Part shown: piece after piece, positions 16,097 to 23,477 of the stretch
How the letters are laid out: every line of letters begins with the position of its first letter
Numbering within the stretch: the stretch's first letter is position 1
Origin: Treponema sp.
Lineage (GTDB): Bacteria > Spirochaetota > Spirochaetia > Treponematales > Treponemataceae
Length of the DNA: 29,965 bases
NCBI GenBank assembly: GCA_016297415.1
Contig: JAEDGQ010000013.1
Span: 1-29,965 of the forward strand
Reading direction: 5' to 3'
Translations under genes and position numbers: made by a program
The notes under the pieces: generated by a model
The model's database searches: none
Seen by the model: only the letters and a program-made list of their open reading frames with translations
Told to the model about the DNA's origin: nothing

Positions 16097-17140
16097 TTAT
16101 TCTCCCTTTTTCTGTTCTTCAAGCAGATATTCCAGCTGCTTTGCCTTTCTTTTAAGGGCTTCAACCTCAGGATCTTTCACTTCCGGTTTTTTAGCTGGAA
16201 GCACTACCTTTTCAGGTTCTGTTTTCTGAACAGTTTTTTCTGTTACAACAGATGGTTTTTCTGTTACAACAGATGGTTTTTCTGTTACAACAGATGGTTT
16301 TTCTGTTACAACAGATGGTTTTTCCGCTGCAGTTACTGAAAGTTTTCCTGTAAGTTCTGAATTTAATTTCTGAAGTTCTTCATTCTGATGCTGTTTTTCA
16401 GAAAGAAGTGCTTCAAGTTCTGCAATTCTGTTTTCTGCGTCCGAAAGAGCTTTTCGTACTCCCATCTTATCCTGTGACTGGAAAAGACGAAGCTGTCGTT
16501 CATATTCTTCACGGGCTGAAAGATTTTCTTCACCTGTTACTTTAAGGAGGTAAACAAGTTTTTCTTCTCTTTCACGCTGTGCAATCATTTCAATTCTGTA
16601 ACGGGCATCAGTTACTTTTGGATCTGAAGGAAAGTCTGCAACAATACGTTCATACAAGGCACGGGCTGAATCAAAGTTGTATTCTGCATAAAATGCTTCT
16701 GCAATCCAGTAAAGAGCCGAAGCGTAAAGTTCTGAATCCTGATTCTGATGGCAGAAATCACTTAATACGAGAACTGCATCTTCATTTTTTCCCAGAAGGT
16801 AAAGAATTCTCCCCTTCTGGAAATCCATATATGGAGCATAAGAACTGCTGCTGAATTTCTGAATAAAAAGATTTGCATCACTATAAGCCTGCTTGTATTC
16901 ACCGGCGTTGATTTCACTCATAACAAGCATATACAAAGTTTCTTCATCGTATCCTGCAGCTGTACTACCGGCTTTTCTAAGAAAGAACATAGCACCAGTC
17001 CAGTCATTTTTGCGGAATGCTTCAAATCCCTGCTGCTGGTCTGCTGTATAATTCTGCGCTCCTGCAAAAAAAACAGTCTGAGTTAAGAGTACAAGAGAAA
17101 TAAAAATCTTTCTGAAAAATTTAAAACTGATTTTTTTCAT
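16097..17140 (-). CDS. Exported TPR/coiled-coil protein with a 4x7-residue tandem repeat
   Basis: A 347-residue protein with a signal peptide (about 1-28, ending AGA). TPR-like repeats (about 30-180) resemble the YbgF/CpoB C-terminal TPR style (SALYWIAEAFYAEYNFDSARALYERIVADFPSDPKVTDARYRI). A coiled coil (about 200-265), four perfect KPSVVTE heptads (encoded at 16240-16323) and a charged C-terminal helix follow. The fold suggests a periplasmic scaffold, and function is unknown. It starts directly after the rpe stop (TGAATG) with GGAGG 5 nt before the ATG. Its own stop is 2 bp from the next gene. Confidence 0.82.
   Translation of the reverse strand: MKKISFKFFRKIFISLVLLTQTVFFAGAQNYTADQQQGFEAFRKNDWTGAMFFLRKAGSTAAGYDEETLYMLVMSEINAGEYKQAYSDANLFIQKFSSSSYAPYMDFQKGRILYLLGKNEDAVLVLSDFCHQNQDSELYASALYWIAEAFYAEYNFDSARALYERIVADFPSDPKVTDARYRIEMIAQREREEKLVYLLKVTGEENLSAREEYERQLRLFQSQDKMGVRKALSDAENRIAELEALLSEKQHQNEELQKLNSELTGKLSVTAAEKPSVVTEKPSVVTEKPSVVTEKPSVVTEKTVQKTEPEKVVLPAKKPEVKDPEVEALKRKAKQLEYLLEEQKKGE
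16240..16323 (-). repeat. Perfect 21-bp x4 coding tandem repeat
   Basis: Four identical 21-bp units (16240-16260, 16261-16281, 16282-16302, 16303-16323) encode four KPSVVTE heptads in the exported TPR protein. Identity at synonymous positions indicates recent expansion or continuing slippage. The unit is a multiple of 3, so copy changes keep the frame. Confidence 0.95.
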
Positions 17141-17773
17141 TCAGGCCTCCCATTTAAAGGATCCGTTAAAAAAAGCTGAACCGGAAACAACAACATCAAC
17201 TCCCCCATCAAGAGCTGAATTAACAGTTTCATTATTGATTCCACCATCAACAGAAATAAGATACTTATATCCCTTTTCTTTTCTGATAGAATCCAGTTCC
17301 GCAATTTTATCTACACAATATGGAATAAGTTTCTGTCCGCCAAAACCGGGATTTACTGCCATTACAAGTACAAGATCAACAAGAGGAAGAACTTCTTTTA
17401 TAAAAGAAACTGGTGTTGAAGGAACGATTGATATTCCTGCCTTTTTTCCAAGATCGTGAATATGATTAATAAGGCGGTCTATATGAACTGTAGATTCCTG
17501 ATGAAAAGTAATCCAGTCTGCCCCGGCCTCTGCAAAAGAATCCACCATATCTTCAGGATGCTCAACCATAAGGTGAACGTCAAAAGGAATATCTGTATAT
17601 TTACGAATTGATTTTACTACAGGCTGACCATAAGAAATCTGAGGAACAAATTTTCCGTCCATAACATCCACATGGATAAAACCTGCTTTTTTTTCTTCAC
17701 AAAGCTTAAGTGCGTCTTTTAAATTACCAAAATCCGCAGAAAGCAGAGATGGCGCAAGAATTTTATTTTTCAT
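17141..17773 (-). CDS. rpe: Ribulose-phosphate 3-epimerase
   Basis: Interconverts D-ribulose 5-phosphate and D-xylulose 5-phosphate in the pentose phosphate pathway. The 210-residue TIM barrel shows APSLLSADFGNL (catalytic Ser and Asp region), HVDVMDGKFVPQISYG (metal-binding His and catalytic Asp), FDVHLMVEHPE, VLVMAVNPGFGGQ, and the late VDGGINNETV with the second catalytic Asp, plus phosphate-binding VSGSAFF. It is the first gene of the long minus-strand run. The ATG at 17773 has no Shine-Dalgarno but lies 9 nt after a promoter -10 box, suggesting a leaderless mRNA. The foldback element begins 9 bp upstream of the -35 box. Confidence 0.96.
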   Translation of the reverse strand: MKNKILAPSLLSADFGNLKDALKLCEEKKAGFIHVDVMDGKFVPQISYGQPVVKSIRKYTDIPFDVHLMVEHPEDMVDSFAEAGADWITFHQESTVHIDRLINHIHDLGKKAGISIVPSTPVSFIKEVLPLVDLVLVMAVNPGFGGQKLIPYCVDKIAELDSIRKEKGYKYLISVDGGINNETVNSALDGGVDVVVSGSAFFNGSFKWEA

Positions 17774-17782
17774 TGTTCTTCT

Positions 17783-17811
17783 ATAATAACAAAATATACC
17801 ATTAAAAACAA
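17783..17811 (-). promoter_or_regulatory. Promoter of rpe and the following run, likely leaderless
   Basis: On the minus strand TTGTTT (complement of 17806-17811), a 17-nt spacer and TATTAT (complement of 17783-17788) are followed by 9 nt and the rpe ATG. The expected transcription start falls within a few bases of the ATG. Confidence 0.6.
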
Positions 17812-17819
17812 CAATTTAT

Positions 17820-18033
17820 AGGGCAATCGCATTATAATATACTCCCTGCTAAAAATGGCTTCCAGTCGTGAAAACGTCTTGTCGAAACCGCATGCTGGCA
17901 TGCTACACGCGTTTTGTGCTTGTAACTATATACGTTTGCCGCTCTCGCGGCAGCACAAAACGAGTGTTTTCGCAAGCCGTTTCACTCCTTTGCGCCATTT
18001 TCAATATAAAATCGGTTATAATGCGTTTGCCCT
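17820..18033. mobile_element. 214-bp foldback (MITE-like) element with terminal inverted repeats
   Basis: The ends are inverted repeats: agggcaatcgcattataa (17820-17837) and the reverse complement of 18016-18033, matching at 17 of 18 bases. The inner parts also pair in order: AAAATGGC, GTGAAA-CG.CTTG-CGAAA, then an 11-bp perfect arm (17910-17920 with 17952-17962) and a small TGCCGC-TCTC-GCGGCA hairpin (17937-17952). The whole element can fold into one long imperfect hairpin. It is GC-richer than its surroundings and holds no convincing gene. A second copy (inverted) is at 1-67. No target-site duplication was identified. Confidence 0.75.
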
Positions 18034-18074
18034 GCAACATTTTAATTTAGTCAAAAAAAGTTTGGGAAAAACTA

Positions 18075-18103
18075 TTGACAGTTTTTTATAAGTAAAGTAT
18101 AAA
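18075..18103 (+). promoter_or_regulatory. Strong promoter P1 of the TPR-greA operon
   Basis: A perfect TTGACA (18075-18080), a 17-nt spacer and TATAAA (18098-18103). This is the best sigma-70 match in the window. It gives a leader of about 70 nt before the ATG at 18181. The -10 box lies inside a perfect palindrome (18092-18109). Confidence 0.8.
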
Positions 18104-18109
18104 CTTTAC
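18092..18109. promoter_or_regulatory. Palindromic operator candidate over the P1 -10 box
   Basis: GTAAAGTATAAACTTTAC consists of perfect 7-bp half-sites (GTAAAGT/ACTTTAC) with a 4-bp centre, and it contains the -10 hexamer. A repressor bound here would block RNA polymerase. The regulator is unknown. Confidence 0.45.
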
Positions 18110-18139
18110 CCCATTTTTTCTAATTTTTATTAACTTTTA

Positions 18140-18168
18140 TTGACTAAACTTTTCATTTTCTTTAAATT
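18140..18168 (+). promoter_or_regulatory. Second promoter P2 of the TPR-greA operon
   Basis: TTGACT (18140-18145), 17-nt spacer, TAAATT (18163-18168), ending 12 nt before the ATG at 18181. The AAAGG ribosome binding site (18171-18175) falls in this interval, so a P2 transcript would have a very short leader. Confidence 0.5.
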
Positions 18169-18180
18169 TAAAAGGTAAAT

Positions 18181-19128
18181 ATGAGTAATCAGCCAGAAGA
18201 AGGATTAAAAAAAGCTTATTCCGTATTGGAAACAGGGAAACCTGGTGAAGCCAAAAAGATCCTGGAAGAAATCTATTTATTCAACCTTGATAACAATGAG
18301 ATTGAATTTGCAGTCTGGTGCTGCTCTTACTGGATTGATTGCGTAAATAATCTGCAGGAGCTTTCTCCAATTGAACAGGGAGAAACCTTAATTTATCAGT
18401 GGAAATCATTTGAAGAAGCACTGAGAAAGAAAAAAGATGTTTATACCAGAGCTATATATGCAGTTCAGACAGGTATATTCACCCTTGCTCTTAACAGCTA
18501 CTCTTCGCTGACTTCAGATACTGAAAAGGAAAACTTCAGAACTACAGTTCAGAAGGCAGATGTTTATCACAAACTTGGTATTTGCAACAAAAAGCTGGGA
18601 AAATACGAAGTAGCCCTGACTTCCCTTAACGAAGCAAATAAACTTTTACCTTTATCTGCGGCAACACTTGCAGAAATGGCTGACTGTTATGCTTTGTGCG
18701 GACTTGAAAGACAGGCAAAAGTACTTTTCCGTGAAGCTTTTTATATTAATGCGAAAGCCATTGACCTGGAACTTCTTGATTCAGAATTAATCCGCTGTCT
18801 CATAAAGCAGGTAAAAGAAAAGGGTTATTCAGGCCCTGTTCTTCAGGAATGGGTTCCTGTTTTCGGAATTCTCTACGGTATATTCAACGTAAAAAGAGAA
18901 TTAAGAAGTCAGGAAGTGGGAATCTTAAAACAACATATTTTTGAAACAGAGGTTGAAGTAAAAAACCCTGCAAATAATATAAAGATTCTGACACCACGAC
19001 TGATTTATATGTATTTTCTGCTTCTGGATCACTACATTCAGAAAAATGAAATGGACAGTAAAATCAGCAACATTCTTCTAAAGATAAAAATTCTGGATGA
19101 AGACGTTTATAACCTGTACGTAAAATAA
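18181..19128 (+). CDS. Cytoplasmic TPR-like protein upstream of greA
   Basis: A 315-residue helical protein with no signal peptide or membrane segment. TPR-like units are clearest at about 120-190 (ADVYHKLGICNKKLGKYEVALTSLNEANKLLPLSAATLAEMADCYALCGLERQAKVLFREAFYIN). The C-terminal third is helical and not assigned. The ATG is supported by AAAGG 5 nt upstream and by two good promoters. It lies 83 bp before greA on the same strand, with a strong ribosome binding site at greA and no terminator between, so co-transcription is likely. A partnership with the helical N-terminal region of the long GreA is plausible but only inferred. Function unknown. Confidence 0.82.
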   Translation: MSNQPEEGLKKAYSVLETGKPGEAKKILEEIYLFNLDNNEIEFAVWCCSYWIDCVNNLQELSPIEQGETLIYQWKSFEEALRKKKDVYTRAIYAVQTGIFTLALNSYSSLTSDTEKENFRTTVQKADVYHKLGICNKKLGKYEVALTSLNEANKLLPLSAATLAEMADCYALCGLERQAKVLFREAFYINAKAIDLELLDSELIRCLIKQVKEKGYSGPVLQEWVPVFGILYGIFNVKRELRSQEVGILKQHIFETEVEVKNPANNIKILTPRLIYMYFLLLDHYIQKNEMDSKISNILLKIKILDEDVYNLYVK

Positions 19129-19211
19129 CAGGTAAAAGAAAAAAGTAAATTAAATCCGCAAGAGGGATTCATAACTAAGAGGCTCAAAGCCATCACAAAC
19201 AGGAGTAACAA

Positions 19212-21926
19212 ATGTCTGAAGAACTTGTAAAGTCAGTACAGGAAATGCTGAAAGAAGAAACATGGACTCGTGCAACAATCAGTAATTACACAAAAGAAAA
19301 GCTTGTTGAACTTGCCGCAATCGTAGAAAAAGCAGGAAGCGAAGGCTGTATCGACGAAATCAAAGCTATCTGTGACGAACAGCTTAATCACACAAAAGAC
19401 AGCATCATTGCACTTTATATTTCAGGAATGCTTGGTCTTAAACAGGGAACACTGGACAATTCAGCTCTTGAAGGTCTTGTAGACATTTTCCAGAAAAATC
19501 ACAAGGAAGCTGTTGTAGTTTATATCTGTGAATCAATCCTTGCAGAAAACGTAAACAATAAATTTGCACTCCGCACTCTTGCAAACAACTACCGTGCAGC
19601 AAATGATGAAAAAGCATGGGAGATTTACGAAAAAATCGTAAAAATTGACTTTGAAGAAGCTGAAATTGCAAAAATTCTCGGTGAACACTACGAAACAGAA
19701 GGAAACATGGAAAATGCAGTTTCATACTACAAAAAAGCCCTTCTCCGCTTTGTAAATGCTAAAAACATGACAGCAGTAAAAGAAATCTGGACAAAACTTA
19801 CAGTTCTTATTCCGGAAGAAATTGACTTCTTCCTGCTGGTTCAGAGAAAGATTGAAAAATCAATCAGTGCAGACAAAAGCGCCCTTCTCATGCATGACCT
19901 CTACCCTTACTACAAGGATAATGGTAAATGGGATACAGCAATTGATATCCTTAAAATTATTCTTGCTATCGATCCAAAAGATATGTGGGCCCGCAATGAA
20001 ATTGCTTCATGTTTCCAGGGTAAATATGCTAATCACTCAAATGTAGAAGAATATATCCGTTCTTCAAATCTTACACAGAGTTTCCGTAACGTATTTGAAG
20101 CCATCAACGACTTTGAAAAACACATTGCTTTCGATGCTAAAAACTTTGTTTACCACAGATCATGGGGCGTTGGTATTATTACTAAGGTTGAAAACGACAC
20201 ACTCACAATCAACTTCGGTAAGAAAAACGGTGTACACGAAATGGCTCTTAAAATGGCTGTATCTGCCCTCACACCACTTGCAAAAGACCATATCTGGGTT
20301 CTTAAAGCAACAAAATCTAAGGATGTTCTTGTTAAGATGTTCAAAGATGACAAAGACAAGTCATGGGCTCTTAAAACAATCATCCGTTCTTTCGGAAACA
20401 GCTGCGATTTCAAACGCATTAAAGCTGAACTCGTTCCTTCAATCCTTACTCCAGGTGAATGGACAAGCTGGAACAGCGCTGCTAAAAAAACACTTGAAAG
20501 CGACCCTTCATTCGGTGTAAATCCAAACAACATCAATGAATACATCGTTCGCGACAAGAAGATTTCTCCAGAAGAAAAACTCAGCAACGAATTTAAGGCT
20601 CAGAAACAGTTTATGCCACGGGTAAACGTATTCATGAAATACCTTAACACAGAAGAAGCTGACAAAGACAGCGAACTCTTTACAGATATGTACAACTACT
20701 TCAAGGGATTCCTTAAGGCTTTCAACCAGGTAAATGAACAGGTTGTTGCTTCTTACCTTGTTGTGCAGAAAGTAAATTCAATTCTTCCAGCTCTTGCTTA
20801 TACTCCATCATTCACTTTCGCACAGCTTTACAGCGAAATCGAAGATCCACGCACAATGTATCTTTCTCTCAAAGATTCAAAAAATACATCACTTCAGGCA
20901 GATTTCCTGAACACAATCAAAATCCTTCCAGACTGGGTTGATCAGTACATTACACTCTTCCCAACAGTTCTCGAAGCAAGAATGCTTAAAGATCTGGTAG
21001 ATTCCGGAAACAAAGAAAAAGTTCAGAAACTTGTTGTTAAAGCATTTGAAAACTTCCGTGACTACAGAGAAGCAGTTCTCTTCTTCTTTGAAAACTGTCA
21101 GGAAGAAGAATGGTTCAAAGAAGCTGGTGTTTCATTCCAGAAACAGCTTATTACAATCGTTAACATCATCGCTCAGACATACAAAGAAATCGAAAACCAT
21201 GTTGATTCAACAGAAAACAAGAAAATCGGTAAAAACGCTAAAAAGCTTATCTTCGGTGAAAAAGATGAAAAGAATGTTTATGCCGACTTCATGCTTTCAA
21301 GCGATATGGATACAATGACTCACCTTTACACACTTGTTGATGACATTGTTGAACTTGAACCTGTTTACAAACAGACATTACGTAACAGAATTCTTGAAAA
21401 ATACAGCGATTACAAGTTCCGTGCTAAGGAAGAGAAATCTTCACAGCCAGCTGGTATGCTCGTAACAAAAGCTAAGCTTGATGAAAAGCAGGCTCTTGAA
21501 AAGACAATGACAACAGAAACTATTCCTGCAATTGCAAAAGAAGTTGCAGATGCAAAGGAAAAAGGCGACTTGAAAGAAAACGCTGAATACATCGCAGCCC
21601 GGGAAGCTCAGCACAAACTTAATAACGACCTTAAACGTCTTCAGGGTGAACTTTCTCGTGCAGTTGTATTCGATCCAACAACAGCAACAACATCTATGAT
21701 TTCTTTCGGTACAGAAGTTGTTCTTACAAACAACGAAACTAAGAAAGACGAAAAATACATTATTCTTGGACCTTGGGAATCAGATCCAGATGCCGGTATC
21801 ATTTCTTACATGTCTCCATTCGGAAATGCAATTCTTGATGCTAAAGCTGGTGAAACTCTCGAATTCACTATCAACGAACACAAAAACAATTACACAGTAA
21901 AATCTATCAGCATTGCTAAAATTTAA
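19212..21926 (+). CDS. greA: Long spirochaetal transcription elongation factor GreA
   Basis: GreA inserts into the RNA polymerase secondary channel and stimulates cleavage of backtracked RNA. Only the last ~160 of 904 residues are GreA. The coiled-coil domain carries the tip motif DAKEKGDLKENAEY (GDLKENAEY at 785-793, with the acidic tip Asp/Glu), and an FKBP-like C-terminal domain follows (YIILGPWESDPDAGIISYMSPFGNAILDAKAGE). The first ~740 residues are a helical, TPR-like region (for example LGEHYETEGNMENAVSYYKKAL). An internal block (about 314-350, VYHRSWGVGIITKVENDTLTINFGKKNGVHEMAL) resembles a CarD/Tudor-like beta fold. Extended GreA of about 900 residues is known in Treponema and Borrelia. 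AGGAG lies 7 nt before the ATG. Codons are biased to C-endings, unlike the upstream TPR gene, which fits high expression. Confidence 0.93.
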   Translation: MSEELVKSVQEMLKEETWTRATISNYTKEKLVELAAIVEKAGSEGCIDEIKAICDEQLNHTKDSIIALYISGMLGLKQGTLDNSALEGLVDIFQKNHKEAVVVYICESILAENVNNKFALRTLANNYRAANDEKAWEIYEKIVKIDFEEAEIAKILGEHYETEGNMENAVSYYKKALLRFVNAKNMTAVKEIWTKLTVLIPEEIDFFLLVQRKIEKSISADKSALLMHDLYPYYKDNGKWDTAIDILKIILAIDPKDMWARNEIASCFQGKYANHSNVEEYIRSSNLTQSFRNVFEAINDFEKHIAFDAKNFVYHRSWGVGIITKVENDTLTINFGKKNGVHEMALKMAVSALTPLAKDHIWVLKATKSKDVLVKMFKDDKDKSWALKTIIRSFGNSCDFKRIKAELVPSILTPGEWTSWNSAAKKTLESDPSFGVNPNNINEYIVRDKKISPEEKLSNEFKAQKQFMPRVNVFMKYLNTEEADKDSELFTDMYNYFKGFLKAFNQVNEQVVASYLVVQKVNSILPALAYTPSFTFAQLYSEIEDPRTMYLSLKDSKNTSLQADFLNTIKILPDWVDQYITLFPTVLEARMLKDLVDSGNKEKVQKLVVKAFENFRDYREAVLFFFENCQEEEWFKEAGVSFQKQLITIVNIIAQTYKEIENHVDSTENKKIGKNAKKLIFGEKDEKNVYADFMLSSDMDTMTHLYTLVDDIVELEPVYKQTLRNRILEKYSDYKFRAKEEKSSQPAGMLVTKAKLDEKQALEKTMTTETIPAIAKEVADAKEKGDLKENAEYIAAREAQHKLNNDLKRLQGELSRAVVFDPTTATTSMISFGTEVVLTNNETKKDEKYIILGPWESDPDAGIISYMSPFGNAILDAKAGETLEFTINEHKNNYTVKSISIAKI

Positions 21927-21945
21927 TTTTACTGAATAATAAAAA

Positions 21946-21996
21946 TGGGGCTGTCCTTAAAGTTGAAATATTTTCAATAAAGGGCAGCTTTTTTTT
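21946..21996 (+). terminator. Intrinsic terminator of the greA operon
   Basis: Stem gctgtcctt (21950-21958) pairs with aagggcagc (21980-21988), with one G-U pair. An inner stem ttgaaa/tttcaa (21963-21968 with 21972-21977) extends it, and T8 follows (21989-21996). It shares GGGGCTGTCC with the hairpin at 4041-4050. Confidence 0.85.
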
Positions 21997-22019
21997 CGCC
22001 CAATAACTCTGGACATAAA

Positions 22020-22067
22020 AAAAAGCACTTTCTTCAGAAAAAAAATGTTCCGTTGAAAGTGCTTTTT
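22020..22067. terminator. Bidirectional terminator between greA and the aminotransferase gene
   Basis: A 13-bp perfect stem (aaaaagcactttc 22020-22032 with gaaagtgcttttt 22055-22067). It gives a run of T on both strands, longer on the minus strand where it ends the aminotransferase transcript. Confidence 0.85.
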
Positions 22068-22084
22068 ATTAGTTATTTATAAAA

Positions 22085-23314
22085 TCAGTTAAAGATTTTT
22101 TTCATTGCTTTTACAAACTGGGAATTTTCATCCCTGTTTTTGATAGAAACTCTATACCAGTGAGAATCCATTCCGTAAAAGTCACTACAGCCACGAATTA
22201 CAATCTTTGAAAGAGCCAGTGCCTGACATAAAGGTGCTTCAAATGGACTTGGTGCTGATTCTTCAGTATCTGCAAGACTCTGTTTTTTAGGACCATTGTG
22301 ACCGGCTTTCTTTTTCTTTTCTTCAGAATTACCGGCAATTGAAAACTCTTCTGCTTTAGCCTGCAATTCATCTGAAAGCTTAAAGAGAATATAATTAGCC
22401 TCACCTTCAAGAACTTTTGCTCCGATTGAGGTAAGGTATTCAGTAAGATATTTTCGTTCTTCTTTTACAAGTTTATGAACCTGCTTTTCCCATGGAGCAT
22501 CTTCAAGTTCTGCTTTAATTACAGCAGTGCCTGTAACCTGAGCATCAGTACTGATTGTCCATGGACGCATTGCATTTACAAGAGGGTTATATACATCTGA
22601 GCTAAAACACAAAGCATAACCAAGACGAAGGCCGGCCATTCCATATATTTTTGTGAACGCATTCAACACAATTAAATGTGGAAATTTTTCAGCCTTAGAA
22701 ATCAACTTTCGAACTGTTTTTTCAGCATTTTCACTAAACTGACAGAAACAGGCATCAAGAACAAGAACAGTTCCTGCTTTTTCACAGGCTTCGGCTATTT
22801 TTTCAATAGTTTCGTATGGAATAACATTGCCTGCAGGATTTGATGGACTTGCCATAAACATTAATGGAACTCCACCAGAAAGGATTTTTTCAAGACTTAC
22901 CAGATCATCATCTGTGAATTTAAAATCATTATCTTCTTTAAGTGTCAGATGAAGGATTTTTTCTTCATCACAAGCCATAAGAAGCGCATTTTCATATTCT
23001 GAAAAAGCTGGTTCAATAATAAGATTGAAAGCTGTTCCACTTACATTCTTTCCAAAAACCATAGAAATTAACTGAGTTAAATCAGCTGCACCAGAACCAC
23101 AGAGAACAGGTCCATTGAACTTCCAGAATTTAGAAAGAGCTTCCTTCAATTCTGAACAATTTGGGTCAGGATAAGCTGCAAGAATGGCAGGATCAAGAGA
23201 AAGAGCAAGAAGCGCACGACCGGCGGCCTTGTGAACTCCAAGAGGACTTGTATTTGCAGAAAAGTCCAGATAATCATTTAATCTGCGAGAATTAGTTCCA
23301 CCATGAAAAAACAT
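22085..23314 (-). CDS. PLP-dependent aminotransferase, CobD/HisC-like
   Basis: Class I/II fold-type I PLP enzyme of 409 residues. The start MFFHGGTNSRRLNDYLDFSANTSPLG closely resembles threonine-phosphate decarboxylase (CobD) and histidinol-phosphate aminotransferase (HisC) N-termini. GSGAADLTQLI binds the cofactor phosphate, ASPSNPAGNVIP and VLDACFCQF hold PLP contacts, and NAFTKIYGMAGLRLGYAL has the Schiff-base Lys. A charged, low-complexity insert (about 320-352, EEKKKKAGHNGPKK…) sits in the C-terminal domain. No cobalamin or histidine genes lie nearby, so the substrate is uncertain; CobD-type is favoured by the N-terminus. No Shine-Dalgarno is seen; TATAAT ends 7 nt before the ATG. Confidence 0.85.
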   Translation of the reverse strand: MFFHGGTNSRRLNDYLDFSANTSPLGVHKAAGRALLALSLDPAILAAYPDPNCSELKEALSKFWKFNGPVLCGSGAADLTQLISMVFGKNVSGTAFNLIIEPAFSEYENALLMACDEEKILHLTLKEDNDFKFTDDDLVSLEKILSGGVPLMFMASPSNPAGNVIPYETIEKIAEACEKAGTVLVLDACFCQFSENAEKTVRKLISKAEKFPHLIVLNAFTKIYGMAGLRLGYALCFSSDVYNPLVNAMRPWTISTDAQVTGTAVIKAELEDAPWEKQVHKLVKEERKYLTEYLTSIGAKVLEGEANYILFKLSDELQAKAEEFSIAGNSEEKKKKAGHNGPKKQSLADTEESAPSPFEAPLCQALALSKIVIRGCSDFYGMDSHWYRVSIKNRDENSQFVKAMKKIFN

Positions 23315-23321
23315 ATAGTTT

Positions 23322-23327
23322 ATTATA
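23322..23327 (-). promoter_or_regulatory. -10 box of the aminotransferase gene, likely leaderless
   Basis: A perfect TATAAT on the minus strand ends 7 nt before the ATG at 23314. The -35 region is only a T tract. There is no ribosome binding site. Confidence 0.4.
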
Positions 23328-23477
23328 TCAGTATTATCTTTAGAAAAAAAGGGGATTTGTGCACAATAACTATAAATTGATTTTTTAAACTGTTTCTGTT
23401 ATCTTTTGGTAGCTCAGATGTTACGTTTGGGATGACCTTTTATGGCATCAGCAAGTATATCAATGACAAAACTATTT

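Noticed and set aside
16240..16323. Short CRISPR-like array
   Set aside because: The 21-bp units are directly adjacent with no spacers and lie in frame inside a coding region.
17855..18091. Open reading frame of 78 codons across the foldback element
   Set aside because: No ribosome binding site, no recognisable protein, and it spans the arms and loop of the inverted repeat. The frame is open by chance in a GC-richer segment.
23406..23445. tRNA-like D-arm sequence GGTAGCTCAGATG
   Set aside because: No T-arm GTTCGANNC, anticodon stem or acceptor pairing follows, so it is a chance match.
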